Assembly: GCA_024734555.1 (NCBI GenBank)
Contig: JANPWX010000076.1
Coordinates: 822,689 to 886,688 of the forward strand
Source: Trochalopteron elliotii
Lineage: Eukaryota > Chordata > Aves > Passeriformes > Leiothrichidae
DNA length: 64,000 nt
Direction: 5' to 3'
Shown here: positions 44,001 to 57,556 of the stretch, piece by piece
Layout of the letters: each line of letters starts with the position of its first letter
Numbering within the stretch: position 1 is the first letter of the stretch
Position numbers and translations under genes: made by a program
The notes under the pieces: generated by a model
Databases searched by the model: none
What the model was told of the DNA's origin: nothing
Seen by the model: the letters and a program-made list of their open reading frames with translations, nothing else

Positions 44001-44810
44001 AGCACATTTTCTGTTTCTTTGTCACCCGATTGACTTTTGGCTTCTGACTGTATCACCATATCCTGTATAAGGTGCCATACCCCTCACTGGCCCTTGGCTT
44101 CTAATTTGCTCTGGCTATGCAGCACATGAAGCTGGCAAAGTTATAGCTGTGCAGGGTGGGTGGAGGACCATCAACATCCTATAGGTTAGGGTGGATGGGT
44201 AGAGTTTGGCATCGTAGACCTCATTTTTGAAATAATTTTACAGTCCTCCAAGGACACATATCACCTCAGAAGTGAAAGAACAAATATATGCAGATACATA
44301 ATTAGAATACAAGGTATATGCTATTATGTGCCATTATCTTTTTTGATCTGCTACCTTCTTGGTAGTGCATATTAAAAAAAAACCACCTCAAACATGTTAA
44401 GAGAGCTAGATGTGGTGAGTTCAGACCCTATCCAGCTGCCATATGACTGGAATCCAAGGCTTCCCTGGTCCATGGTTGAGTGCTCAAAAATTTGACCTTA
44501 ATATGAAAGGCCTGTAAAGACAGTTGATTTTTTTATTCCTGCATAAATCGTGACACTTTAAAATGGGAATTAGATTTGGTGCCTAAAGCCATGAAAGTAG
44601 ACCCATACAAGAGAAAATGGTTTAGGTACACCTCTTTCCTTGTCACTTGGGCTTGCCTGGTTCAACCATCACACTGTGATAGCTGCTGCCCGTCTGGACT
44701 GGGGACTGTTGCTCTCAGTGTAGCTCTGGATAATTTAATATATAAGATTAGGTTACCACTAAAGTTTGTTTGTGACCTTGATCTTAGAAAAGTTTGGACA
44801 GAAAAAGATG
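41060..44810. other. Intergenic stretch, nothing recognised
   Basis: AT-rich sequence with a short TTCC-rich run near 42563-42590. No gene, RNA or clear repeat could be supported. Confidence 0.45.
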
Positions 44811-44829
44811 AAAGATGGAGGCCCAAGAG

Positions 44830-45222
44830 AAACCTTGCAGCACACTCAACCCCACACAGCTGCTTACTCACACCCTAGCACTGAGATGGGGGAGAGAATC
44901 AGAAGAGTAAAAGTGAAAAAACTCCTGAGCTGAGATAAAGACAGTTTAACAGGGAAGGCAAAAGCCACACACATAAACAAAGCAAAACAAGGAGTTCGTT
45001 GACCACTTCCCATGTTCAGCCATCTCCAGGAAAGCACATATGACTTCGGAAGACAGATGCCACGACCCTGAATGTCTCCCCTTCCTCCTTCTTCCCCTCC
45101 TTCTTCTTGCTCTGCAACAGCAAAAACACCCCTGTGTTATCAACCCCATGTTCAGCAGAAATCCAGGACACAACCCTGTATTAGCTACTGTGAAAAATTC
45201 TATCCCAGCCAGAACCAGGACA
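44830..45222 (-). mobile_element. Avian ERV LTR fragment, internally deleted
   Basis: The plus strand shows the reverse complement of a widespread bird LTR: 'gagataaagacagtttaa', 'aagccacacacataaacaaa', 'cagccatctccaggaaagca', 'ttagctactgtgaaaaatt' and 'tatcccagccagaaccagg', ending ...ca at 45222, which reads TGTCCTGG on the minus strand. The usual central TATA-containing segment seems to be missing. Family recognition is from memory of bird genomes. Confidence 0.7.
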
Positions 45223-46135
45223 GCACATTACTGTGTGCTCTCCCAGGAGAGCTCACCAGGTATTTTCCAAAATCCCTGTTGGGGTCTGCTATGTAACTTG
45301 AAATTTCAAAGGAAAATAAACATTGATAAAATTGATGCAAGCTAAAATGTCCCTGAAAATAGGAGGAAATTACTGCATAACTGTCCCCTGCAAGGCACAG
45401 TAACCAGGCAGAGCACTGCAGCTTGCCTTGCACAAGAGGGTTGTCTATAGCTGCTGTCAGCAGAGTGATTGACTTTCCCTGCCAGTGGCTCTGTTGAAAC
45501 TGATACAGCTCATGCTTCACTTCTGAGCTACACTGTAAATGTCTGAACTCCTGCTAAATATGCAGACCATGGCTTCAGACGTAGCAGTAACTAATAAGTG
45601 GAAACCCACCAGTGACTGACTTCTAAAAATAATTTGGGCTAAAAAAAGTAATCTTGCTCAGATATCAGTTGTATTATAAATTGTATTTAGCCAAGCATAT
45701 GGTTATTTTGCTAGATTAGAGATAAGATTTCTTTATTTTGAAAATGTGAAGGTTTGTACATGAAGCTATTATCAGATCCAAATTCCAAGTCTATGCCTCT
45801 TAACAGTACTGTTCATTTGGGGATACACTGTGCTTCCTAACTGTTTCTAAGTCCACAGGAACACAAATTCTGCTGTCAGTGAAAAGAATCTCTTCTTTGA
45901 GCCTAGATTCTATTCTGAGACCCACCCTATCATTCTCAACTCTTTCTTCTGATACAGCATCCATTACAAAAGGTGTCTGTCCCATAGGGGCCCAGCAATA
46001 AAATATAAGCCTTGTTTTTGTTCCTTCCTCCATTCCATACACTCTCACTCCCAGAATGTCCTGAGACTTGATTTTTCTTAAGGATTACTTTTCAAGCTTT
46101 CCTCCTCATAGAAAGGCTCATGGAACTCATTGATT
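45223..46135. other. Intergenic stretch, nothing recognised
   Basis: No gene or repeat recognised between the LTR fragment and the next CR1 piece. Confidence 0.45.
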
Positions 46136-46139
46136 CCTA

Positions 46140-46385
46140 GTGGAAGCTAAGTAGGGACCCAGCACTGACACATATTTCTCCAAGTGTGGCCCCACCAGTG
46201 CTGAGTAGAGAAGAAAGATTACTGCCCCTACCTATGGCAGCATTCCTGCATCCTAGCTCAGGATAAGAGTCACCTTTGTGGCATAGATGCCTTGTTGGCT
46301 CATGATGAACCTCATGTCGACCAGGACACTGAGGTAATTTTAGCCAAAGGTGCTTCCCAGCTGGGTGGCCCCAGCAGATACAGAT
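46140..46385 (-). mobile_element. CR1 LINE internal fragment
   Basis: Blocks such as 'ctccaagtgtggccccacc', 'ttggctcatgatgaacctc', 'gaccaggacactgagg' and 'cccagctgggtggcccc' correspond, reverse-complemented, to the CR1 coding region. The copy is diverged and lacks the 3' tail. Confidence 0.8.
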
Positions 46386-46397
46386 GCTTCTTGTTAA

Positions 46398-46440
46398 AGA
46401 ATCACAGAATGATTTGTGTTGGAAGGAACCCACAAGGGAC
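46398..46440 (-). mobile_element. CR1 3' tail scrap
   Basis: The sequence 'agaatcacagaatgatttg' followed by 'tgttggaaggaaccc' is a CR1 tail on its own. It lies about 12 bases after the previous CR1 fragment but is not continuous with it in the consensus order, so it appears to be a separate insertion or a rearranged piece. Confidence 0.7.
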
Positions 46441-46860
46441 CTGCTGTCGTAGTCGAGACGGCCACTGCGCTCACAGTGCTTCAATAAAAACTTCAGAGGG
46501 CTTCAAGAACCAGCACCATGTTACCTAGAAGTCCTTCATACCTTTTCTACACAGCAACCCTATGGGCTGCTCCCCACAGTTCTGGCTCTTTCTCTCCTTC
46601 TTCTCTCTTCTTTCTGCAGTTCCAGCTTGCTGCTTCCTGTCCCTGGCACAGCCACCTCACCTTGTCTATCCCTCACACGACCCCCTGTCCCTCCCTCCTC
46701 ACAGCACAGCCAGCAGACTCCAACTGACTGACTACCACCTAACTCACTCTTTTATCACACCCAGCTGTGAGGGCAAGGCTGTTCCCACTCTTTGGTAATT
46801 AACACAGCTGCAATGTATCAGAGGCAGGATTGCCTTTAGCACTATCTTTATCTGTCTTCT
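46441..46860. other. Intergenic stretch, nothing recognised
   Basis: Pyrimidine-rich sequence with a local cluster of CpG at 46446-46475. No known feature. Confidence 0.4.
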
Positions 46861-46864
46861 CACA

Positions 46865-46980
46865 ACCTATAAGGATCATTCAGGCCATCCCTCGTAAGGG
46901 AATGGCTCATCCAAATAGTGAACCCACAATCTTGGTGTTATTAGCACCATGCTCTCACCAACTGAGCTGATCTTAAGGGT
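46865..46980 (-). mobile_element. tRNA-Ile-headed SINE (TguSINE1-like)
   Basis: On the minus strand 46972-46904 reads like tRNA-Ile(AAU): an A box 'agctcagttggtgagagc', an anticodon region gtgctaataac, and a B box-like 'gtgggttcactat'. It is followed by 'aatgatccttatagg', which resembles a CR1 3' end. A tRNA-Ile head with a CR1-mobilised tail describes TguSINE1, known from passerine birds. The B box is degraded and the acceptor stem does not pair, so it is not a working tRNA. I had no consensus to align. Confidence 0.55.
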
Positions 46981-46984
46981 CTGG

Positions 46985-47710
46985 TGCTTGGGGTTGGTCT
47001 TCCCCTGGTACAGGACTTTGCAATTCTCTTTTTTGAACTTCATGGTGTTCCTGTCATAGGAAACATTGAAATAAATTAAATTTCTTATAAATAAGAAACA
47101 ATTTAGATAATGAAATATTATAGACAAAGAATGTATTTCTGTCTTCCTAGAACAGACCATCTATGCTTAAGTCATTCCTGATAGATATTTGTCTTGGTTT
47201 TAATAAGCTCCAGTAATGAAAACTTTGCAATTTCTCCCAGGAACCTCCTTACCCCGAGAAGGTTTCTCCTGCTGTCTACCCTGAAATTTTCCTTGCAGTT
47301 ATCATTGCTTTTTCTTCATGATGGTTATTGAAAATCATCACGCACCACTCTCCCCTACCAGTCTTCCCTTTACTAAGGCAAACAACCGCACTTTATTATA
47401 TATTTTTGATTTTGCACCTTTGATTTTATTTGTTGTTACACTCTCCAGTTTTTGTGTATCCCTCTTAAATGTGATGAACAGTTGCAAAACCATGTTTATG
47501 GCCTCCCTCACTTGTGGTCTGGGCTTTTGGTGATGACTGAAATTGCACACCCCAACCCCCCCCCTTTACAAAAGAAAGTGAAATACCTTGACCTGAACAG
47601 CCATGGAAAAAACTCATTGTGCTTACCAACTTCATTTAACTTCAAACCTTCAAACCAAAAGCAATGCAAAAGACAGAGACCTGGGCTTTGATTTGGAATA
47701 GAAAATTTCA
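46985..47710. other. Intergenic stretch, nothing recognised
   Basis: AT-rich with a poly-C run near 47561. No gene or repeat supported. Confidence 0.45.
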
Positions 47711-47714
47711 AGTT

Positions 47715-48690
47715 TTCTTCCTACATCTGAAATAATGTCTCATCTGTGGTGGTGCATCCCTGCTCCCCAGGCTGCTCTGCGACCTTAGGAATTCTTGTTA
47801 GGCCTCTGTCTTGATTAATGTCGCTTGGGCAGTTAAGCTCCCCTTGAGCCTATCAGAAACACTGTCTGTTCCCAGGATCTTCTGTTGCCTTAGAAACTTC
47901 TGTTTTCTAACAGATAGCCTTGGAACATTATTTTGTCTGAATCATAGCCTGAGTGGAACAATATTATTGTTACTGAGGAAAGTTCAGTAATTACCATCTT
48001 GGAGTGTTTGCGTCCAGGATGGAGATTGACAGATGATTACAGCCAAACCTTTGGTCACCCTATAAACTGTAGTCCTGAGTGAGGATCTTTGAGTTTCCTG
48101 GGCTGCAGCATCTCCCTCTGAAGGGGATGCTTCTCAGAGCTTGCCAACTCTCAAGCTCAAGATAATTGGAGGATCATTGCTGAAAGCTAGTGATGGAGCT
48201 TGGACTAGTAATACCCATCCCAATTCTTTTTATTATTTGAAGCATTTCACCAAACTTGAGGAGAATTTTTAACAGGTACCTTTGTACATAATTGTGTGTG
48301 ATTTGATGTAAATACGTTATAGCAAGTGTAGTGTGAATAGTGCTATCTCTGATTTGTAGTTAAGCTACTGCTATGATTATTGTAAATCCTATTGTATCAT
48401 TCATTCATTGTTAAGTTAGTCAATTATTAAGGGTTGTGAAACCCTTTAGATATAAGCTGTTGACCAAGTCTGAGGTGAAGTTTGGACTCAACCACACCCA
48501 GGCTCCATCAGGAGTTTAGCAAGTAAGGGGTCAACTCTGAGGCTTGTGTTTCAGTGAGAGGATCTCCCTTACCCCCCTACCCTTTTGTGACTCCATGCAA
48601 ATTGATCCTAATACAATTTTCCTTTGTGTACTTCATCTGTGTAGTAAGTAATAGAGTGAAACTTGCCCCCAAGTTTTAAGTAATGCTTTT
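47715..48690 (+). mobile_element. Endogenous retrovirus LTR-like element, copy B
   Basis: Blocks collinear with copy A are 'gtggtggtgcat', 'gaattcttgttaggcct', 'tatcagaaacactgtctg', the TATA box ccctataaac at 48058-48067, 'ggaggatcattgctg', 'aatttttaacaggtacct', and 'gtaatagagtgaaacttgcc' near 48645. It is on the opposite strand to copy A and strongly diverged from it, so the two inserted separately and are not a 5'/3' pair of one provirus. Ends are approximate. Confidence 0.62.
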
Positions 48691-51600
48691 CCAAAGTTAT
48701 ATTACACATGATTTTGCTAATATCTTTGATAGTGATTCTTTAGGTGACCTTAACAACTCATTCCCATCAGCTAACTGTGATTTCAAGCTGTGGCTATGTA
48801 ATGCCATTTCTTTGCAGTCCATCTGCAAAGAACTTCGTATGAACACTGCATAAAAGGAGGGGTGGGCATCCATTTTAAACTTGTCATTTTGACTACTTCT
48901 GTACTCAGCAGAAAGAGGGAGGACTCCTAGAGAGTGATTAATCTTGGGATAGTGTAAGTATCAAAAACACACTGGAGATCTTTTGCACTCTGAGACCATT
49001 CTCTCTCTGCAGTAAACAATGAGGCAGCCAAGTAAATTAGCTTAAATTAGACACCCTTTAGGTGGTTAAATTGGCTGAGTGAATGTAATTATCAACACTA
49101 TTCTGTTGTGGAAATTCTCATTACTAATGCAAAAAAAAATATGCAAAAGATGACCTCATGAAATATTATCCTGCTGACTGTTTTGCCAGTGTAACTGAAC
49201 AAAAATGCTTGTAAAAACAAAAAAGACATGGCTGTAGGCTATCTACTCAATAAACTGTACACACACATTGCAACTGGTGACCTATGGTGAATCTGCTGAA
49301 AATGCCAAGGGTCAAATAGCTGCAGTATAAGCAAATTGAGTGGTAGGAACTGTCTGGTTTAACAGAGATTAAAACAGCATGTTGAAAATTATTTGCTTCA
49401 GTCAGGTGTCTGCAACACACACCCATAAAGGTGCAATTTCTCCCAGTTTACATAGTCATCACCAGTGTTTTATACAGCACATAATCCATGGATTTGGTTG
49501 TTCAATAAGGACTGAGGTTAAGAGTCCAGTAGGTTTCAGCAATAAGTGCACATCAGTTGTTATGGGCCCTATTTTGGGTTGGATTGTTTGGGCATGTTGC
49601 CCATACCTTGTGATCTACACAAGCATGACATGTCCAGTTTACAGGTATTAAGCAAATGCTTATTGACTCACAAAGTCAGCTTGGATTTAATGGTTAAGGA
49701 TATACTCACTGCTCCAGATATGGTACCCAAGGTTGTTGCTGCTCAGCCAGGCATCAGTCACAATGAGGAGGGCAGGCTGTCCCCTGGCTCCCTGCAATGG
49801 ATGCCCAGGGCTGCTGAGCTGCCACCTACTGCCAGCTCCACTGACATTCATGGCACTGGTGACATGATCAAGAAGCTCCTGAATGGTCTCTGGGCCAAGG
49901 AGCCTTCCTCTCTGTTTTAATTTATGATTTTATACCTTCTTGTGCCAGTGTTTTCCCTCTTGAATCCTTGAGCTGCTAATAATCATGGCACACCATACCT
50001 AGAATATTTATTTTCCTTGTCTCTGTATGGACTCACAGCTCATTTTCTGCAGTCTGAGCAGAGGCTGTGGAGCTGTGATGTCAGAGGATCCTTGGTGCAG
50101 AGACTGCTAAAGCCCTGGAGATGGGGGAGGTATGCAACAGAGTACAGAAAAAAAGAGACAGGCTTCATTAAACAGGATACACATTATTGAGGTGACGGAA
50201 GAGAGTGAATTTGGAAAGGGCATAAGATGCCATTCTTCAGGGCATGAACCAGATAAACAGTAAATTTGGGAAAAATCTGCCCTTATGCATCAGTTCTTCC
50301 CTGCCTACTTACCTCGTGGGTTTTGTGGAAATTTCCTTTGCAGCATCTGGAACCAATCACTGTCAAAACCAGATCACATTAAGTAGGTGCTTGGGCTGCT
50401 CCTGTATTTGCAGCTCCTGCACTTTGTGCAGATGCAGATACCTGTGTGAAAAGACAACCCACCTATGCCCTGCATTGCCCTGATGTTAGTGAGCAGGCAT
50501 GGGTAGAAAGTGATTGTAAAAGATGATGGCTACTAATCCTTTTTGTCAGGTCATTCAGTATTTCATTTTCCAACATTACAGATGGAAAACAACCCCCTTT
50601 TTCTTCATTTGTAGAAGGATATTTATCTGTTCCCATATTTATGTCACATTCTTATATAACTGATGTCTGTGGTGATGGTGGCAATGAAATAATATTGGCA
50701 CTTTAATCCAGTGTCCTAGTTATGGGGTAGTTCATGGTGGTCCTCTTGCTTGCTTTAGATTTATTTCTGTACCAAGGGTCTATCTTGTGACTGGTTATCA
50801 GTCTCCTTAGCATTGTTAGGAGTAGTTTTTTATCTTTTCTATTTATTATGTTGACTTTGCCTTTAGAGCTTGTCTCTCTTGCATTTGAAAAATAGACAAA
50901 ACTGATTTCTCTCCTAAAACATCACATAGCTCAAACACTTTTTGAAAGAAAACTGTCAAGAGGACGTTTTCGTTACTTAGAAAAAGGACTCAGTCATTAA
51001 ATGCTTTCCTTCATGTGTGAATTAGTAGCAGTTAAAGCTGCCTTCAAGGTAAAATAATTACAATAATGCAAAAATGTTGCTTATGAGAAGCCTGAATCAA
51101 GTTAACCCTGGCTCACATCCAGGGAACTCCCTTATTTCTCATTTAAAGGCTTTCAGAACCATTTGATCCTCTATTTTTATGTGACTTCTCACTTTGCTCT
51201 TTCTCTCACTACAATCAGAAGATATTATTTATTACTTTCATAATAATATAATAGTAATGAAAGAAATACCTTCATGAAAATCAGGAAATACTTTTGTATT
51301 GAAACCTGGAAAATTCTAGGCTAACACATACAGGTGTTGCTAAGGACTAAAGTTCCTGTGTACTTTTCTATTTCCTTGAGCACTGCCTTCAGATCAGCAG
51401 CATCTGCACTATTCTGAGATAGCTGGGACATCTGGATATCTTGGATGGAACTGCTAAAGAATTGTGGATAGGCAAATTAAGGAAATCAGGAGGATAAACT
51501 GTTCAGAAGTTCTGTAGAACTGAATTCTGATAGTCATAATTCTTGATGACATAACAATAAACTACCTTCTTTAAGGCATAAAAGAGAACTGGGAAAGAAA

Positions 51601-54600
51601 TATAATGACAAAAAAAAGGTCTTATTTTTCATCAGAAACAATGTGCTGTGAATTGTAAGAAAGGCACCATATTATCTTACCAGCTCTGTCCCCATTCCAT
51701 GTGACATTTTGTGGTGAAGACAGGGACTCACTATTTGAGTGGCAAATGCTGTCTGTGTAGCTGATCTCTGCTGGCTGCCTTTGCAGGCTGTTGTGAATAC
51801 AACAGCAGCAGCAGAATTTTGTTTGCGTTGGCAGCTGGTAATGGTAAATTTCAGTTAATGTAGATAGATAAACATCTTGGAGATGGTAAACATTCAACAT
51901 GTCTTAAAACTGATAGCTGAAATAAAAGAAAGAGACCTAGATGTATATTCACCCAGGGGCAAGACAGCTGAAACTATCTGTCACTTTTGATAGCCACCAC
52001 TTAACTAAGCAGTGTCCAGGCTATGCTCATGTTTACTGTTACCTTCAGGCAGTGAGGAGGAAAAGGAGGAACTAGGAAACATGAATGGGGAAGAAGCTGT
52101 GTGTGAAATGGAGCAGAGGACTGAAAAAATGGTGATCCATAAAAATCCAAATTGTATGTGTTCCCCTAAATATAGAATAAATGCTGTAGTTCTAATGGTA
52201 TAGAGAGTTTAGGAATTATGCCAGGTCTCAGATGCATCAGGGAGATCTTCTTTATCCAGTGACCTGTTCCTGCAGACTGAGTGGGCCACTCTGTATTCCC
52301 ATATGGAACAAAGTTACTTAGAAATCCAGCTGTCTACATTCCAGGAGACACTGCTGGCTTTATACCTACACAGAGCTGGAATGAATAGTCTTGAAACATC
52401 TGTGTGGAGTAATGGGGACAGAGAGGAAAGGGTAGAATGGCTCCTTATCTTTTCTTCTTTGTTTTTAGTTTATTTAAATTCCCATGTCAATCTAGAACCT
52501 CAGAAGTAGTGTTACAAATATGAATACAACAAATACAAGACACCACGTTGTCAGGTTTGGTCTCTTAAAATTTTGGGCTACTTATCTACAATTGTAATTG
52601 CAAGGAATAAGCCAAAAACTGATAGAAGAAACTGATCAACCACATCAGATTTTAATATGAGCTGAAAGTGTTTTAGACATCATACTGCTGGCAAAATTTC
52701 AGCCTGAATGTGATTGTTGACTGAAAAAGTTTTTCCAGCCAACTGTCAAAGGCTTTTTCTGTTTTAAATCAGAATCTCGGTGCTTGATAGATTTTTTATT
52801 TTTATTTTTTTTCCTCACAAATTTCAGTCCTGGCTTTTTTTGTGGCACCTGTAGTACTGTTGTTTTCATCCTGGCCTCTGTGTTGCCTGTACTCCAAAAT
52901 TGTAATAGCTTGTCTGTACTATTTCTTTTGTTTTAAATGTCCATTTTCATGAATCATAAGTAAAACATGAAAAATTCTTAATTATGTTTCAAAACTCTCA
53001 CGAATTACTGAAGTGTAAAGAAATTAAAATATGTAAATGATTCACATTTGGGTGTTTTCCTTCAGTCTTGGCAACAAAATTAGGCAACAAATATCCTCTG
53101 TAACAATGAGGTTCTTACTTTAATCTGTGAAAAGCTTAGAAGTAACTCTTTAAAAAGTATGGCAAAAAAAGATAAAAATTAATTTTTTTAAGACCTTAAT
53201 TTTGTAAAATCTGCGTTAAATTCAGTATATAGTTTCACAATATTCTCTAAGGACATTTAAATGCCATCTTCCTCAAAATTATGTATTGTCCAAAGGTTAG
53301 AACTTCAATGTTTGGGATGTTGATGAAGCAAGCCTCATAATACAGCCCAGTAATTAAAGTAACAACAACCAGGAATTGATTTCTGCTTCTTAAGTTTCAA
53401 CCACTGTAAATGTGTGCAATAAGAAATAGCAAAGATTTGCCTCCCAGGGTCAGGATGTAGGTTTTTTGCAGTATTAGTCACAGAACTGATTGCATATCAA
53501 GCTATTTTTGGTGCATTTTGAGCTGTTGATGCCACACCATCTTTCAGACATGCTGGTTTGTGCTTAGATAATGAATTGCTTCTCCCAGAGCACGGCTCTT
53601 GCATGCCACTGCAATACTAACAGGAAGAAGAAAGAAAGATCATTTGCTGCCTTTATACAAATATTCTCAGCCAAAAATGTAACCAGTATATATAAAGTCT
53701 ATTCCTTTATTAAAAAAAACCCCCAGTTTCAGATAGTTGAAGAAATCTGAGTACTCAGCTCTAGTCAGGCTTGAGAGTAAGCACAGCTGGACTCCAGACA
53801 CTGACTCACTCTCCCATTACCACTACCCAGATTTTTTTCCAACAGGCTCTTTTCTGACGATAAATCTTCCAGCTTCCCATGATGTATTGTTAGGCTGAGA
53901 TCATGTCAATGTAGACAGAAAAAAACGAAATCTTTGTTTACATTCATAAGGAGGAAAATAAGGCAATAAATTTGAAATTAAATAGCATCAGTAAAAGCAA
54001 AAGAACAGCTGGAAAACATACAGACAACTTTGGAACATCTTTGTACAGATTACAGTGGAAATATTCTGCCTCAGTGTTTACGGGCCTGCCCACTATAAGT
54101 TTTTGTTGGAAGCAGGAGAGGAAAGCAATTTATACTTAAGAAAGACTACCCTTACTTAAAAGCAACAGGAGAATAGAATTTTACTTTGTAGCATGTTACA
54201 GCCAGATTATAGGGAAAAAAAAAACCCTTACATTTTGGTAAATATAAGAAAATAAACAATGGTCTCTACCAACCCCAGCCTTGATATCATATGTGAATAA
54301 GTAATTATTGATCCAAAGGACTGTTTGCAATGTGTTGCTGCAAATTTCATATATATGTTCCATGTTCTTGTGACCACAGCATGTGAACTTTACTAAATTT
54401 TGGCACAACCAGGTCTCCCTTTTGCTTCAGGTTTACTCTGGAAAATTTGGATTTGAGTTTAACTGAAAGATCCCAAGATCCACTTTTTCCTAGACCAGAT
54501 ATCTTAGACCAGTTTTAATTGTATGGGTCCATACAGTGGATGAATTCCATGACCTGTTGTATACAGGAAGTTTAAATATACTTCCTTCTGACTATAAAGC

Positions 54601-57556
54601 CTAATTAAATTTAAATCATAGAGCATATTCTACTTTTTCTAATTGCATGGTCAGTCTCCTTCTGTAGACCATGAGTAAGCACCTTACGGTCAACCTGTTA
54701 TCAGTAGAGCACAATTTAAAACAGACAGTTGTTACTGATGGAAAACGATCTGTCAATCACAAAATAACAATCAAAAGCAACATAGAAATTGTACTGTTGA
54801 ATTTCCAGAGCCATCCCATTTTGAAGTAGCTTTTACAGATATCCAAAGATATTAACCAACTGCCTTCTCAGTCCTATGCAGCATGGAAAAGATAACATCC
54901 CAAAATAAAACTCTGGCTGACAAACAGGCTAGTGCAGAGTCCCAACAACCAAACCAAATTGATATATAAATTTGGTTGGTCTAGCAAGATCTCAGCCAGG
55001 CATTTTTTTTCAGTTTGTTTGAAGATCAAAAATGTCAGGAAGAATGAGTTCCTGATATTTTCTTAGGCTTCTAGTGAAAACTCATCAGTATTCAGGCTAT
55101 TACCCTTGAACTTTGAAGAGTCTGTCATAGCAACCTTAAAAAAAGAAGTTAGTGAATCCAACTTGAGTTCACTGAGGGAGGCAGGAACCTTATGAGGGAA
55201 TGCAGATATTTTTATACTAGACTCAGGAAAATGCTCAATAAAAGTCATTGAAGTAAAACATTATGAAGAAGGATAAATGCAATGAGAAATTGCATTAAGC
55301 TAGACTTCTGTCTCCAATACCAATAATTTGTAAGAGAAAATGTATTTTTAATTGTCTGTCATTGGCCCCTCTCTCTTCTTTTTACACATGGCATAACTGA
55401 ATGTTCAGAAAAGCCCTTTGTCTGATGTGTTCCTTTGAATTTCAGTGCTGTCAGGAGACAGCATTGGGAAGGTGTCACTGTTGCCTGCTTGGCCTATGCC
55501 TACATTTGGAGGGGCAGAATGTTTGGAGATGGGAAGTCTGCATCTCTTCCCTGAACACTGTAAACTCCTTGGATGGCAAGGCTGAGCCATAATGAAGAAC
55601 AAGGTCTAGATCACTTTGTCTGCAACTGCTGAATGCGAGTGCCTGGAGATGCAGAATCAGCAGGTTAGTAAGTGTGATGCTGGCGAAAAGACGTGTGAGA
55701 AGCACTAGGATTGGCTGTGGGGCCGTGATGGAGGGCAAAAAGTGAACTGTGGTGGTGTGGTCCAGGACACCAGGCTGCTGGGGTTACTACTCTGACTACT
55801 GTTCTACTGCTGCCTGCAAATGAGGGATGCCTGCACATATTTGGAGCTGGGTGATCTGGGCCGGCAGTAACCCAAGTGCTGCCAAAGCAGAAGACAGAGC
55901 AGGGAAAGGAAGTATGGGGAAATACACACACATGGATGGGACCAGAGTAGAAATGAGCATCATGAGTTCCTGGGGCCCAGAAACTCTCAGAGTGGACTGT
56001 GTTGTGCCAAGTGAACTGAAATGGCAGGTGAGGTGACTTAGGATCTAAGGATGGCAGTGTAATCAGCATACTTCTGAAGACACCTGTGTCTGTCTCACTC
56101 TTTTTGAGACTGCCTGCTCTGTACCCTCCTCCTACAGCTTGGGGTTTTCTCAGTGCCCTGTGTAGAGTATGTAGGCTGCCAGGGTGTAGAAAACAAAAAC
56201 CAAGATGTCCACAGGCCTGTAGACAAATTAATGCTCTTGTCTGCTCCCTGAGAATATCATCTGTTCACTGCTGCAAGGTGATGAGATTAGTTGGCGTTGG
56301 ATGAGAAGGTGCAACACCACACGTACTCAACACTCAGTATATAATTACATAGCTGCCAAAACTTTTATCCATATTTAACTGTATACAGTTCATTGAGAGG
56401 GCAAAACTGCAGGCACTTAACTGTGCAACACCATCCAGGTACCCATGTAAGTTGCAGGCCCATAAAAATTAAATATCTATAAAGAGAAAGTAGCCCCTAT
56501 TGAAAGAATCTGCAACACTATCTGCTACATACTGTCTGCTACTATATGTATAAATACCACAGAAAATATCAAGCATACCAGCTGGATTCATTTGGATACA
56601 TTGTTATCCACCCTTGCTGTTTAACTGTTACTAGATTTGTTAAAAAAATGTTAGGTGTTCAATATATCTAATAACACTGTTTTTTTTAAAGCAATATGTT
56701 ATTAATAGCTGTGCAACTGATAAACTTGGTTTTCTAATTGGAAATTTAAACATATTAAACCCTTGTACTTAGTGTGGCTATATTGTAGGCAATTTTAATG
56801 GTTATTCAAAAGCTAGTAGGACGAGTCTCAGCTTCTGAAATTTGTTATGCAAATGTGACGTGTAGTTTTGAAAATAACATGTGTACCAGATTTCTGCATA
56901 TTCAAGTAGTTAAGCTGAAGAAAGATTGCGAAAATACTGGTAGCTATTCTAGCTCTGTAGTCTGAAAATAAAATCAACAGTTTTATCAGCAAGCCCTGAA
57001 TTTTAAGGAGCATTACGGTAGAAACTGATTTCCACAGTGCTGATGGATGGGGTTGGGGTTTTATGTTCTGAGGCTATATTCTGCTTCTGGTGCAGAAACC
57101 AGTGCAGTTTTAGACAATACTTAATTGGGACAGGAGCCTTAATTGGAACTTCTCCTAGTCAGTTTTACTTTCTTAGCTCAAGTTCCACAGAGTTCAGACA
57201 AAGGAAATTACACAGCATGACAAAAGTAACACAAAGGCAAAGTACCATGAACTAAGACAAAGTAATATATTTAGTTAGGAAGGTGCTCAAGAATTGGCTG
57301 GTATGTTTGTTAATCATCTTCATCTCATATGTCTTTCTTAGGCAACTTCCAATTAATTAGAATTTTGCTTTCATAGGCAATGTAAGTTATCTCTAACTCC
57401 TTATGCTGGTATCTATTCCTAATGGGGAAGAGGACCTTGTATTACATGCAAGGAAGACTTCATTCCCCTAATTTGCAAAAATACTGAAGTTTCCACCCCT
57501 GACCATCACTTATATTTGAAAGAAGACCACAAACCCCAAACCCAGAAAACGAGAAA

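Noticed and set aside
46904..46972. A functional tRNA-Ile gene on the minus strand
   Set aside because: The B box is altered and the 5' and 3' acceptor sides do not pair. The CR1-like tail points to a SINE.
38757..48690. The two LTR copies as ends of a single provirus
   Set aside because: They are in opposite orientation and strongly diverged, and no gag, pol or env coding sequence lies between them.
49546..49920. 124-codon frame, considered as a processed pseudogene
   Set aside because: I could not match it to any known protein and saw no poly-A tail or target duplication.
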